NCBI RefSeq assembly: GCF_901709675.1
Contig: NC_051106.1
Coordinates: forward strand, 2,368,001-2,432,000
Origin: Syngnathus acus
Lineage: Eukaryota > Chordata > Actinopteri > Syngnathiformes > Syngnathidae
Length of the DNA stretch: 64,000 nt
Direction of reading: 5' to 3'
Below the pieces are notes generated by a model. It saw only the letters and a program-made list of their open reading frames with translations, ran no database searches and was not told where the DNA came from. Below, in pieces: positions 25,980 through 38,031 of this stretch. The stretch's first letter is position 1; the number at the start of each line of letters is the position of its first letter. A program made the translations under genes and the position numbers.

Positions 25980-26557
25980 TTTAATTGTTAGGCCGTGATT
26001 TTAAAAGGTATGTTTGGTGCAAACACAACACCGTTCATCATAAAAGAACACCAGACAACATTAGAGTGGAGCATTGTGGTGGCAGCATCATGCTTTCCAG
26101 TTGCTTTTCTTCATCTTGACCTTGGGACTTACAAAAGATGCAGCGAATAATAAACAGAAACAGTTAGCGTTAGCGCAAACACCTTCAGGCTTCTGCAAGA
26201 AAAAAACACAAGTCTGAGAAGCCTACGAAAACATATAAATTGTATTCGGGGTTAATTAAAGTCACTTTAAATGCTGGTAGGTGTTTGGTGACTCAGATTT
26301 AACGCATGTTTGAAAGTGACTGGTGAGTTCTGAAAAGCCACATTCTGATTATATAAGGGTGTTTACACTTGCGCAACTGTATTATCTCAGTTGTTTATCT
26401 TTATTTCGCTCTAAAAGATATTTTTTTGTCCTGATTTATACAGGTTATAGTTCACATTCATGGTGGAAAAAGGTTTGAAATTAGTTTTTCCTCATATTTT
26501 GTATCATCAACACCTTGTATTTAAACAGGGGTGTGTAGACTTTTTATATTCGCTGTA
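25980..26557 (+). mobile_element. Degraded Tc1/mariner-like transposon
   Basis: The segment holds a remnant of Tc1 transposase coding sequence (26010-26140) and, 400 bp further on, a 3' end that reads GGGGTGTGTAGACTTTTTAT followed by a CGCTGTA terminus, as in fish Tc1-like elements. The left end was not identified, and the coding part is mostly deleted. The element is old and inactive. Its left boundary is approximate, because the Tigger-like element ends only about 100 bp upstream. Confidence 0.6.
26010..26140 (+). pseudogene. Tc1-like transposase fragment, frameshifted
   Basis: Read in one plus-strand frame, the first part gives a GANTTPFI-type peptide. In a shifted frame, 26071-26095 gives HCGGSIML, which corresponds to the HGGGSIMLWG motif between the second and third catalytic acidic residues of Tc1-family DDE transposases. 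The switch of frame and the loss of the flanking catalytic parts show a dead relic. The match is to the family's well-known motif and was not searched. Confidence 0.6.
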
Positions 26558-27379
26558 TTTGTCACTTGAAATGAAAAGACAGTCTAAAAAAACGTGTTGA
26601 TGCCTTAAATCAGAATTGGGCAGTTGGACTTCAATAAATCATTTCAGTAAATCTATCGTATCTATTTATTAATGTCACCTCTTTTTTTTTTTGTTTGCTT
26701 GCATTGCTACGCCCTGTATTTGTGCCTAAAAGGAAAGAATGGTTTATCCTTGTTAAATTTCTTTGAATGCTACCAATCCCAGAATTCATTTAGCCATGCA
26801 ATTTATCTTTTACCGCACTCCGTATCTCCGTACAAGGATGAATGAGCCGTGGCCTCGTGTTCGCCTATTTTTTGTAAAGAGGCGCGGGAAATAAAAAAAC
26901 ACATGCACACACACACATACACACATGCACGCACATACGCACACACTCGTAAATGTTTTTCTTTGCCTCTCCACCTAACTCATTTGAAGCAGCTGTGGAA
27001 AAAAAAATTGTCCAGAAATATTTCACTGTCCTCTTTTCATAAACCTTTCTGTTAAGTATTTCTTTTTTCTCGCTCAAGTTCAGACACAAACCACTGTCTG
27101 CTGACACATCTGAGGCACTCTAAAATGACCCAGAGAGAAGAGAGCAAACATATTAAAAAAAAAAAAACTCAAGATAGCAAAGCGCTTTCCTTTAAGTATT
27201 CCTGTGTGTGTCATGTGCATGCGTGTGTATGCATGTGCCAGACACACACCATACAAAGATGGTGCAGATGTCCATGCTGTGACTAAGCTTCACATTTCAC
27301 AGACGGTCCAAATGGGCACAGGCAGCCCTCCACTAAGCAAATAGATAAATGAGTGTATCAGTGGCCAACATCTGCAGAT
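26558..27379. other. No gene recognised; AT-rich sequence with a CA microsatellite
   Basis: An interrupted CA repeat lies at 26899-26946, with T and A runs at 26682-26692 and 27156-27168. No exon or RNA gene is seen. Confidence 0.55.
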
Positions 27380-27900
27380 TATGATTAGCATTTGGAAATT
27401 GCGTCCTTGAATGAGATTCGGATGTCGACTGTCAGTCTTTTATGAGCGTGACTCCTATTCTGGCAAAGTGCAGGGGACAGCTTTGTCCTTAAATTGGCTA
27501 CAATTTGGAGTGAGAAAGAAATCCTCTTCTCCCTTGTCCCCGCTGGCCGTTATGATGTGCCGCTTGAACAAAAAAGAGACGCCATTAATTGTGTTGAATA
27601 TGATTAGCTGAATGTGGTTAACTGGTTTCAAAGGGAATTAGCCCAAAGGAACTTCTTCTCCTCGTTTTGCTCCCACTGTCTTGTCCTTGGCTTTTCTTCT
27701 CTCTTCATCAAGATTTTTTTTCCCCTCACTCTCTAATTTTACAGTGAGCGAGCCGGCTGCTTCAGCGCGGCGGCATTATCTTATGTATTCAGCTTTCAAC
27801 TCCTCTGCCTCTCCCGATGAGGCGAGGCTTAATTGGGCCCCGGCTTTAAAGTCTGTAGAGCCCTCCACTTGCTCATAGAACCACATTCAGGGGCTGCTCA
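27380..27900. promoter_or_regulatory. Candidate conserved non-coding block
   Basis: The sequence is repeat-free and mixes CpG words (CAGCGCGGCGGC, CCCGATGAGGCGAGG) with factor-like sites: GGTTTCAAAGGG resembles a TCF/LEF site, while GCCATTAATTGTG, GGCTTAATTGGG and GATTAGCTGAATG carry homeodomain cores. Short plus-strand frames lack splice context. Enhancer function is inferred from composition only. Confidence 0.28.
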
Positions 27901-30104
27901 TTCACTTCGAGTATGTGTTAGATGTACAAATGTTATTTACTTTTATACTCCAAATCAAAAGGTGCGCACTTCCTGCCTGCCGACCGAGCGGCCGTGCAGG
28001 AGAATTCACGGTTCACCACACTTAAGGGAATGTTTGTCTTTCACACCAAAAGTATGATTTAAAAAGGAACATTTCAAATGGGTGGAGTGTTGTTGTTGAT
28101 AAGAAAATATTAAAAACCCTCTTTGTGAATGGCATGAATTATTACACTGCTTTACTGTGGCGCAGATAAGAAAGTACACCATTTTTTTATTTAACTAAGG
28201 AATGGCTGAGAATGAATTACTTTATTGTATTCTCACAAATAGCTCCAGCACCGCTCCAATTAATTACTAGGCGTGGCGTATTTTTGAAAACATGCATAAA
28301 CAGTTAAGTTAGTTATCATTGCATTGTACAAATAAAGGTTCCCACTTTAATAAATGCAGTTAAGTAAATATGGTGTCAAAAAGATGCTTTATAGCATAAC
28401 TCCCACACACAAAAAAACACTAATAAATAAAAAAGTAAGCACCTTCATGATTCTTTACGATTGTTACATTTTGAAGAAATGCCGGATAGGCATCAATATG
28501 TTTTTCATGTGGAATGCCATTGCATAACTGAGAGCTGTTTGTCTTTTTATTAGGCTCCATTGTACAACACTTGCAATGATGTATATTTTCCATAGTAGGC
28601 CTCATTATATTGTACAGGTGTACCTCATGTTACGGATGGGAGCGGCTCACACCCACTTCTCATATCCGTCGTTCCTCACAGCTAAACAATGTGAACAATT
28701 ATCTGCACCATTAAAGCCTGGAGAAGGGAAAAGCAGCTGTTAGGAGCACGGTGAAGGAGAGAGGTGGGGACACCGCGTTGGTAACTCTAGTTCCAGAGCC
28801 AGCCCGTGCGTTGTTATGTTGAGTGCGTTGGTGTTGCACACCGACAACGGCGAGACCGTTTCAGACGGGAGCTGATGAACTAGAGATGAACAATTTCACA
28901 CTTGCCTCCGACTCGAGTTTTACATGCAAACTCTTCCTCATTAGTTGTCACTCGCCTGCATGGGTAGCAGGAACGGGAATAAATGAGACCACTATCGGCA
29001 GCTGCCTTGATAAGCTGCCTTATCTCATTAGGTTCCACATCAAAGTTAATCAGAGATGGGAATTGTAATTGGGGCGACTAGACAATGCAACAGATCATCG
29101 GGGGGGGTAGTGTATGTCATCTCCAAAACATCAGCAGGCTGGGGCGGGAAGATAGGGTGCATCTGTTGGAGTGTGTGTCTGTGTGACTGGGTGAGGTGCT
29201 GGGAGTGAGTGCGCATGATGAAGAGCGGGGGGTGAGAGAGAGTGGGCGAGAAGGGGGGATGAGAGGGGAAAGGAGTAATGGCAGAGGCATAACAAGCAAG
29301 CTGCTCAGAATTAATGAGCTTACTCAATAAGAAAGGAAAAACCAATCAGTGTGTGTTGGGCAAATATAATTTGGGAATAATTGCTTGATTGCTTTTCTAT
29401 AGTAGGCTGATTTGACCACACACAAGAACTGAGAATTAAGATGTCAAGACAAGAATTAATTTGGCAAGCGAGGGCACACAATGTGCCTCTCGCTCCCCAC
29501 TCAGGCGGCTTGGGAGGCAGTGCAGCCGTGAGCCGGAGCACACTAATGATGAAAACACTGCGGTAGATTGCGTATTCATTTCCCAGACTCTGTTTTACAT
29601 AAAGACCCAGCGCTAATGCCACAGATGTTGGGATATTATACAAAAAAATCAGTGCTCCTGCTAACACATTTAATTGACATTTTTGCATATTCCACTCGAT
29701 TGTTGATAGCTAGTTCGCATTGATTGCTACGTTTGTGTTTGCTTTTTTTTTTTTAAGGTTAACAGTGCAGGGATGGTAATTGGCAGGTTTTGACACTCCC
29801 CAAACCCCAAACAGTGCTTATTTCCAAAGTCGTCTCTCCTCTCTCAATTGGCAATAGAGTGTGTCTTTTATTACTCACTACCTGCTTTGAGAAATCAGCC
29901 TCAGCCTCGCTCACTCACTCACTCATATTTGTGTAAGAGGCAATGAGAAAATGTTTTTATTCTCTCACAAAGTACCAGTGGCCAGGGTGAAACATTTGAA
30001 AAGAACCAAGTGGAATGTAGTGGGGAGTAGAGAAAAATAACGCTAACCCAAGGACCTAAGGCCTGCTGCACCTTGGAATGATACACACGTAATATAAATA
30101 TATA
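27901..30104. other. No gene recognised; unique non-coding sequence
   Basis: The segment 28830-29070 is repeat-free. It contains the near-repeat CAGCTGCCTTGATAAGCTGCC with a CTTATCTCATTAGG GATA/homeodomain-like cluster, and may be regulatory. At about 28613-28636, GGTGTACCTCATGTTACGG resembles a DNA-transposon terminus, but no partner end was found. No exon is recognised. Confidence 0.5.
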
Positions 30105-30106
30105 TA

Positions 30107-30655
30107 CCGTATTGGCCCGAATATAAGACGACCCCCTCTTTTTCAAGACTCAAATTTGAAAAAAAGACTTTTTGAACACCAAATTAAATTTTTATACAGA
30201 AAATAATTACAGTACATCTGAAACAAATGATTATAACAATATATTCGAGAGAAAAAGCATGTTATTCTGCCTCATTCAAATCATGCATAAATATCTTCAT
30301 ATCCGAACATTTAAATATGTAAACTAAAGTGCAATCACATTTGTAAATGAATGGCTTCTGTTTTTTTGAAATGTAAATAAACCTGCTGTTTCTCCATTTT
30401 CTGTTATCTCTTATTTTCTTCTCTTTTCTTTCTTACCGCTATTTTATTTTTCTTCTTCGTGCTACCGCTATTTCTATTTTTCTTCTTCGTGACAGGGGTT
30501 CGCTTTGGCCTGGGGAGTTAAATTCAGCATTCACTTTAAAGATATCTGGCGCCACCTAACGTTGTGAATGGGTATAATGTCTAGACCCCGAATGTAAGAC
30601 GACCCTCACTTGTTTCAATGCAAAAAAACACCGTCTTATATTCGGGCCACTACGG
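30107..30655. mobile_element. Non-autonomous DNA transposon with CCGTATTGGCCCGAATATAAGACG-type ends
   Basis: The 549-bp element starts CCGTATTGGCCCGAATATAA and ends in the complement of CCGTAGTGGCCCGAATATAA. Each end is flanked by TA. GACGACCC subterminal motifs occur inside the left end and again about 60 bp before the right end. Inside, a 29-bp unit starting TACCGCTATTT is tandemly repeated (30434 and 30463). There is no transposase frame. The insertion sits in a TA-rich tract that continues on both sides. Confidence 0.75.
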
Positions 30656-30800
30656 TATTTATATGTATATATATATATATATATAATATGTATATATGTA
30701 TTATATATATAATTATTTATTTATATATTATATATTTATATAATATATATTTTATTTATTTTTATAATATTATGTATTTATATATTTTTATATATATTTG
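30656..30800. repeat. TA-rich simple repeat
   Basis: About 145 bp of imperfect TATATA/TATTTA sequence begin at the right TA duplication of the preceding transposon. Open frames rich in I and Y here are composition artefacts. Confidence 0.85.
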
Positions 30801-30915
30801 AGTATATGTGAAGTAATACAAATATATAAACATGATGCAACATTTGTTGGTTGGTAAAATAGCATCAAACCAAATCTCACAGGAACATAATCTCCATAAT
30901 TCTGATAGAAGTTGT

Positions 30916-31095
30916 AGAGTGGTGTGAAACTCAAGACCCGTGGGATGACTCCGGCCCACCACATGATTGTTTTGCGGCCCGCAAAAGACAATCATGTGGA
31001 TTAATTTACATGATTCTTGCTAAAATCTGTTCACAATTTCAACCTGTTATATATCATGACCAATAACTAAAATAGTTTTTTCCCAATACAACCCC
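30916..31095 (+). mobile_element. Fragment of a non-autonomous hAT element
   Basis: GTGGTGTGAAACTCAAGACCCG is a decayed form of the CAGGGGTGTCAAACTCAAGGCCCG terminus common to fish hAT MITEs. It is followed by the usual CCGGCCCACCACATGATT and GCGGCCCGCAAAAG words and CTTGCTAAAATCTG. The right end was not found, so the 3' border is approximate. A near-perfect palindrome lies at 30959-30999. Confidence 0.55.
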
Positions 31096-33760
31096 AATTT
31101 TATCGTAGTTTGAACAATAGTTGAACAAACTATTATCCTAGACTTCTGATTGATGAAAGCCAATTGTATGCGGTAACTTGATCGTTCGCGTTACTGCCAC
31201 CTAAATGACTGAAGTGGAATACTAACGATGAATCAAATGGCAGTCAGCACATCACTGAATGGCAGCTTCCATATAATATGTTCATAGATTGTGCAGATAG
31301 TCCCTAATATTCTGACTTCTGACCGCACAGCGTACAGTATGTGCGCGCATGAACACACAGACGCATACAGCACCTCTGTTTCCATTACATGTGCAAAGTG
31401 TCTCTCACGTGCACATTAGTGTTAATCACAAAGCAAGATGCAAGGTGGAATCCAAAATTAGTGCAACATTTGGAATCGAATCAGCTAACCCGCTGCTCAA
31501 TTTATATTTGAATAAGAAATATATCCCAACCTGACCACATGCATATGAATCTACACATATATTTGCTCCCACATGAGTCTGGTACTTAGTTCCAATTAGG
31601 CTGAAAACACTGCCGCTGTGATGGAGGCTGCTCACACCGTCTCAGTTATCACCGCTCTGCAGGTTCCACACGGCTAAGGCTATTCATTTTCAAATGTGTG
31701 TGTGTGTTGCCTAGTACGCCTGCATTGACATTATTTGAGCAGTGAGGTAAGTAAAGGGAATAAATAAGCAGGCAGAGGTCCTGTCATGATGATGTTATTG
31801 CTGCCCTGGGTTTGCCTGCGGCATTATGAGGACAGGCACACTGCCATATCCTTCACTGTCGCATGCACACATACGCTCGCACACACTCGTGCGAGGAATG
31901 GAGGGCACATGTTCCAAGTAAATTTACATTGATCCACAGTGCAGCTAATTGAGTCGCAAGCAATGTCTCAATTCCCACATCAAGGAATTTGAAAATGTGA
32001 GATTCTTTGCTTTGGGATTAAACTCATTTTCATGTGTTACACATTAACCTATTAGATTTGTTCATCTGCATTGCAAATGCCCCTCCGCAGACAGCTGTCA
32101 CTGCCCCGAAAAAAAAAAAAAAAAAAAAGGATCACGCAATCCTTGAATGAGTGATCCCTACACCGATTAGTGGCAGTGAACTTTGCTGAGCCCAAGTGAT
32201 AAGGCTGCAAAACTCCCAAGTTGCCAATAGCTCCGAAAATTATCCGACTGTAGGCAAAGAGAAATTGTGCCTTCCGGCTCAGGGGGCTTCAATCCAGGGT
32301 TTGCCAAGATTGACATTATTTAAAGCTATGGAAATTGGCTCTGGCTATCTGGAGGATTGCTAAAATAAGAAATTTTCCAGGGACATTTATGAATGCACTG
32401 ACAGGAGAGGATGGGGCAAATATACACGCATAGTATATATATAGTATACTGTGTATGCAGTGGGCATTTCATGATTTTATAATCTAATCTACATAAATAA
32501 AAAAAACTGATATAAATGTGCGTGTGTGTGTTATTTTCTGGAAAAAAAAAAAAAAAAAACACCCATCATTACTGAAATACCGTGTGGAAAATTGACACAA
32601 ATCCCTTCTATTTTGTTTATCTAAGACACACTGGCTATGTGCTGCATCAATACGTAAAAGATGCATTTATATTTGTTTCTAAGTAAAGCAAAGCTCCTGT
32701 TCTCAGAAGAATCAACACTGGGGTATATTCTCTCTAATAATGCCTCTATAGTCAATAAACACACTACTGGCACATCAGCTCTTTTTAGTATGCACAAGCA
32801 CTAGTACGTTGTGAATGTGACCATTTTGCATAGCTTAACACAAGTGTGCATAGACAAAGGCGTTCATGTGTGGCAGAGGACGATGGATAAGTGTATGCAT
32901 GTGTGTGTGTGAGCATGTGGTGTGTGTGTAGATGCTCACAACACATGCATTTCTCCAGGAGTGCGTTATTACCGCCTATAAAAGTGTGTGCTGAAGATGG
33001 AGTGTGACACTGCTCCTGAGTACCTATTCAAATGAACACAAACAGTTGCTGGCAAACACCACCTCATGCTTCTAGCCTTGGTGTTGTGATGGTCACGCAC
33101 ACATGAACACAAACATGAACGCACACTCTCCAACTGGGATGCATGTGGTGCTTTAACAACAAGTGGAATATTAATCCTGTCGCCGTGTTTATTATGTTTT
33201 TATTCATGTAATTGCCTGTTTTCACTTGTTTAAGCTGTATGCAAATGAGGGAGGTGGATGTGTGTGTTGCTGTGTTACGTGAATATGCTACTGGACTCTT
33301 CAACGCGGCTAATGGATACAACTTCATTGTAGATGGTCATTATCGTGGATGTTGGAGAGCAATGTGACCTCAAATTATCACAATAGATCCCATTCTATTC
33401 TTATCCGCTGGCTAATTAGGTATGGGGGGATGAGCACAGTCGGCCATATGTGCAATATTCTGCTAATATTCTAAAGCTGACTTGGTCAGTGGCTGCTGAT
33501 TGCTTTTGTTGATAATGATCTTTGACTTATTGGTGAGAAGTCAACATATATGAATAATGAAAGGTATCTTTCTAATTTCAAGTTGCGGTTTCTTCAAGTG
33601 TGAGCTCGTGGTAGATTTAGACAGAAAAAAAAAACAAAGGCGGTATGGGAGAAGTGGTGGACCACAAAGGCGAATCAATGTCAGGGTGGAAGCAAAAAAA
33701 AAAAAAAAGAAATCCCCTGGCCCACCCTATTTGACTTAACTGCTCCGTTTGTGCTTGCAG
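31096..33760. other. No gene recognised; unique non-coding sequence
   Basis: No exon, RNA gene or intact element is recognised. A runs of about 18-20 bases stand at 32109-32128 and 32540-32558, and short TG/CA tracts near 31690 and 32900. A GAG|GTAAGTAAAG donor-like site at 31743-31752 lacks an acceptor or readable frame. Confidence 0.5.
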
Positions 33761-33937
33761 TGATCCTGGGGTCTTTGTGTACATTGTAATGAGTGCTGAC
33801 ATAATCCTGCGGATTTTCCTAGAGGCCAAACCCTTGCCACCCCCATCATGCATGGGGTTTCGGCTTCGATCGGGAGGGCTGCCCAAAGGGGTGAAGACGG
33901 GAACCACAATGCCCGACGACCCCCATGAGATACTTAC

Positions 33938-34018
33938 ATTTGGGATGGTTTGAAGCTCTCTGTGATTGAGGTAGTAACCCATTTTAATCCTATTAACACA
34001 AGCCAACAAAAGCTAAAT
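33938..34018 (-). other. Candidate exon of an unidentified gene (minus strand)
   Basis: Read on the minus strand, a pyrimidine-rich run (GCCCTGCCTGTCCTGCAGCAG) forms a tandem NAGNAG acceptor. It is followed 81 bp later by AAT|GTAAGTATC, a near-perfect donor. With the second AG the exon is 81 bp, and with the first 84 bp, both multiples of three. One frame is open throughout (about 26 residues, including a WVTTSITESF stretch). A second frame (GYYLNHRELQ) carries a TAG at its start, so it would be coding only if the acceptor were the internal TTAATAG|G. I recognise neither peptide. The 33760-34010 flank is repeat-free. It could be an alternative or poison exon, or chance. Confidence 0.25.
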
Positions 34019-34029
34019 CTGCTGCAGGA

Positions 34030-37000
34030 CAGGCAGGGCTGGGGTACCAAGACTCGGCTCAGGATAAAAACTGGAGGCCGAGGTGAAAAGGAGATAACAT
34101 AAAATAGTAAAAATTAAAAAACAAATGGAAACGAGTGAGGGTAAATAGAAAAGCTTGTGCTCACGGCGTTTTTTTACGATAAAGTTGGGTGTCCTAGACA
34201 AAAAAAAGGCATATAGGAAGAAGAACACAAAGAAACAAGAACACGTGAAACAAAAAACCTCTTTGTGTGTCATCCTCAAAGGGTTGGACCACCAATAGCC
34301 ACTGTCAAATACACACAAGGTTAACTCATTCAGCAAACATCCATCTTGGAACTTGAAGGATGTGACATTGACAGAACAGGCTAATAAATGTACAGCACAG
34401 GAAGTGAATTTGCTGCCTCGTGGGTGTTGTTACCCCGAGGTAGAGGAACAAAAAGTGGGGAGACGCTCAATGCACCTTTGTTTTGGGGCGCATCATGGAG
34501 CAGAAAGGGCAAGTATGCTGGTGGTCCTTGCCCCAACTCCTTCAGAAAGGGAAGGGTTTTACACATCTAGCGAGGCAAGCTTAAACCCCCTCTTTTGTAA
34601 GAAAAATGAGGGGAGTGACAGGGTCCATACAGACAGCAAGTGTTCTTTAGCCAAACAGGGCAGGATATGACTCTTTAAAGGGCAAGGGGTGAATGAACAA
34701 TAACTTGCATGAAGAATGAAACCTTGTGTAAGGAACACTGATACAGCAATTTCACTGTTGGGGGCGATTTATGTGAGAGTGTTTAAAATAAAAAATGGAT
34801 AAAATAGTGTACCTTTGGCCTTTTGTACGTAATGGCAATTTTTTTCGTGTTTTTAAATATAATTTTTTTGTAGAAAGGTCTCAGAGTGGACGATTATAAG
34901 AATGAAGGACATATTGTTGCAAATGCAAATGTAATCAAACTCAATCAAAACAAAGTCAACACGACAGATGACGACACCCTTAAATCCCAGTTTGGGAACA
35001 ATTAGGCTTACAAAAAAAAAATACTACAACTGTTCACTATTATGTTTCGGTTCCCCAAAAGACTTGGAATGGACATGGAGAGCGAAGTCGTGCTTTTTTT
35101 ATCCACATCATAATCATTCATTGAATTGAACACAGTTAATTGAAAAACATTGCTTTGATTCACAAGCATTTTGATTCACGGATTGAGTACGCAAATTAAT
35201 AAATTAAGTTTGAGAACCGCGCTTCTGCTGTACTGTATTAAGACGGCCAGGTGAGGAGGCAGGTTGCTAACAACAGTAAAACTTTTCAAAGATGCAACGA
35301 AAGAACATTCCTGTTTTTACTCAGGTCGGCCCTTGTTGTGCAAATGTAACCTCCCCATACCGGTCCCGCCCAGGCACCCCCGTACCGCGCATCCACGTTC
35401 TAACCTTTCTTTTTCCCTTCTGCTTCACACCTCCGTGACGCTCATCACCATATCAATTTGTCATAATAATGTCCCGATCTAACCGAAAAAGCTATACTGG
35501 TGATTATAATTGTCAGTGTGGGGCCTAAATGATGAGATGTGATATGTCATTATGGCAGTCCGCTTCAGTCTTTGACATGGGTCATTAGAGACAGGAGTCT
35601 TAACCAGGGATGCGGAGCTGAAACTCCAAGGGGAATAGCAGGCACCCTGTTCAACATGATTATTTCTCCACGACAAGTATCAAAACCCGTTCCCTGTGGA
35701 GTATCTCCAGTGAGGTCTAGGAAGTGTGTATAATCAGTGGAGTGAGACACTGGATTGGCTGCCTGGCTGTGACAGACAGTCCGCTCCTGTGAACCTCCTG
35801 TGAGGTCTGCCCTTCTCTCTTCCCAGGGCGAGCTCCTTAAGAATCCTAAGATCCTACTCGGAGACGGGCCACGCTCGCACTAGCCTTGTATACATTTATG
35901 TATGGGTCTGACCTTTCCTATAATGAGTTCACATCATAACCACTGACCTTAAACAAATTCACAAATGTCCTTCACTGCTGAGGTGCGGCTGGAGGAAAAA
36001 AAAAAGTGTGAGAAAGAAAGCAGGGGGAGGGGGGGACATAGCTAAGCGTGACTAATATTGCTCTTGTGTTCATGTCTGTAAAAGGGAACTTTTTACAGGC
36101 ACATTAGCTGGGGGCTAATTAGATAAGAGCTCATCTCAAGGGTTGATGCTCATGATTCTATTGTCTAATGTGCAGTATAGGAGCACACAAGGACAAAGTG
36201 TATCATAAGTAAACTATATAAGGTGTTTTTATCACAAGATTAAAAAAAAATCTTTAAAATTGCAATATGAAATCACAGTTTTTTTAAAAAAATGTTTTAT
36301 AAAAATAACCTATATGGTAAAATGGCTTTTATTATAGAGAATAACATATCTGCCATTGCTATAGCAACGCATGATGACCAGTATTCATAAAGTTGGGCCA
36401 GCCAGGAGATATGTTATTTTGATATCATAGTGTTATCATTGCTTTTACAAACTTTGCTTGATCTTCATTTACAAATATTTGTTCTTAAGTGTTTTAGAAC
36501 ATAAATTTCAATTTGTAGGATTAGGTAAAATGAACTAAATTAAGATGATAACATACTCATAATAGATAAGGATAAGAAACGTGGATTGCATTTTCTTTAA
36601 ATGTATTGCAGAAAAAAATATAGTGTACTCACAATATATATAAATCCAGAAAAGTAAATTATATTCCTACAATCTATATACTAAATATGTATAAAACTAT
36701 TAAGTGGGAACCCACAAACTATAAGTAATAAACCAAAAAGTGTGTCAGAAACAAAGCACAAAAGAGAATAAACAGCTGCCGTTGAACAAGAGCGAATGCA
36801 GGTCTTGGAGTGAACACGAGGACAACCCGACTGTGTGCCTGTTCACAAAAGAAAAGGACCACCCTACCAGCTACGATTTCAAATCCAACCACGAGAAGTG
36901 GTCTCGGAAGAATTGCTCGTCAATATTGAATGTGACCCGGTGGCTACAGGTACAGTATATGATAAGCACTTATCTGTTGGGCGAAGCACACGCATTCAGA

Positions 37001-37730
37001 ACCTGCCTTCCTCGGCATTACAATGGTGCACACAAACACAAATGTTTACATCCCCAGCAATAACATCTCCATACAATGGAAAGAAAGGCAGCAAAATAAG
37101 TAGCAGCCCACCCTGCTCCTCACCCTCGCTCATCCTTCTCATAATTAGCTCTCTTGTGCCGTTGTGTGCCGCACACAAAACGAGTGCTCAATAGGAGGAG
37201 GTATTTATCAACATTTCCATTTACTGTGTACAAAAAGGACATAAGCGGTACATTCTTCTGCGTTCACGGACAAACTCTTTTTCATTCAGCGAGGAAATGA
37301 GCGTGTTTTCACTGCACGCGTGGCACCACAAGTATATCACAAATACTGCCAGGCGGGCTCATAACAAGAGATCATCGGTAATTTTCAAAAGTACTGAGTT
37401 CCACTAGGAAAGGCATTCAGTGGGTCAGAAAGTGTACTTGACAGGAAATATGCATACTGAGTGGATCCTACTCGCCAGCTTTTCATTTGCATTGTGTATT
37501 GATTTTTTTTTTTTTTGCTCCCATTTAATACAATATTATGTGTGGGTCTTTGTCGGCTTTTAGGTGAGGCTGGAGTGGACTGGTTTCATTGGAAGCTTAA
37601 TGATAATTGCAACTAGTAAAGGCAAGCTCAGGAAGATTTCATTACAGGGCCAACGGGGCCCTCTCGCTCAGCTACAATTCCATTCTTATGTTTGCATGTT
37701 AGCTGCACAAAAAAATACAATATAAAAATA
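34030..37730. other. No gene recognised; unique non-coding sequence
   Basis: The stretch has ordinary composition with an AT-rich part at 36200-36740. Open frames of 60-120 codons are scattered on both strands without motifs or splice context. No RNA gene or complete transposon was recognised. Confidence 0.5.
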
Positions 37731-37749
37731 TTATATATATATATATATA
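37731..37749. repeat. TA microsatellite, left of the transposon
   Basis: A (TA)n tract abuts the left end of the element at 37750. A TG/TA tract at 37991-38027 abuts its right end, so the element appears to sit within one TA microsatellite. Confidence 0.85.
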
Positions 37750-37989
37750 CTGTATTTTCCGCACTATAAGGTGCACCTAAAAACCTCCAATTTTCTCAAA
37801 AGCCGAAGTGCGCCTTATAATCAGGTGCGCCTTATATATGGACCAATATTGAGCCACTACAGCAGGCGTGTCCAAAGTCTGGCCCGCAGGCCAAATGTAT
37901 ATATCTTATATATGGACAAAGTTTTAAAATGGGCCATTCATTGAAGGTGCGCCTTATAATCCGGTGCGCCTTATAGTGCGGGAAATACG

Positions 37990-37990
<1 letters not shown>
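37750..37990 (+). mobile_element. MITE with CCGTATTTTCCGCACTATAAG-type ends, copy 1
   Basis: The 241-bp element starts CTGTATTTTCCGCACTATAA and ends with the complement (CTTATAGTGCGGGAAATACGG). TA precedes it and TG follows, a mutated TA. Several GTGCGCCTTATA motifs repeat inside both arms. The centre (about 37862-37900) carries a CAGGCGTGTCCAAAGTCTGG piece that looks like the end of a hAT element captured by an ancestor; the same piece occurs inverted in the copy at 62721-63020. There is no coding capacity. Confidence 0.75.

Positions 37991-38027
<37 letters not shown>
37991..38027. repeat. TG/TA microsatellite, right of the transposon
   Basis: TGTGTG followed by about 14 TA units begins directly at the transposon's right end. 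Confidence 0.9.
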
Positions 38028-38029
<2 letters not shown>

Positions 38030-38031
<2 letters not shown>

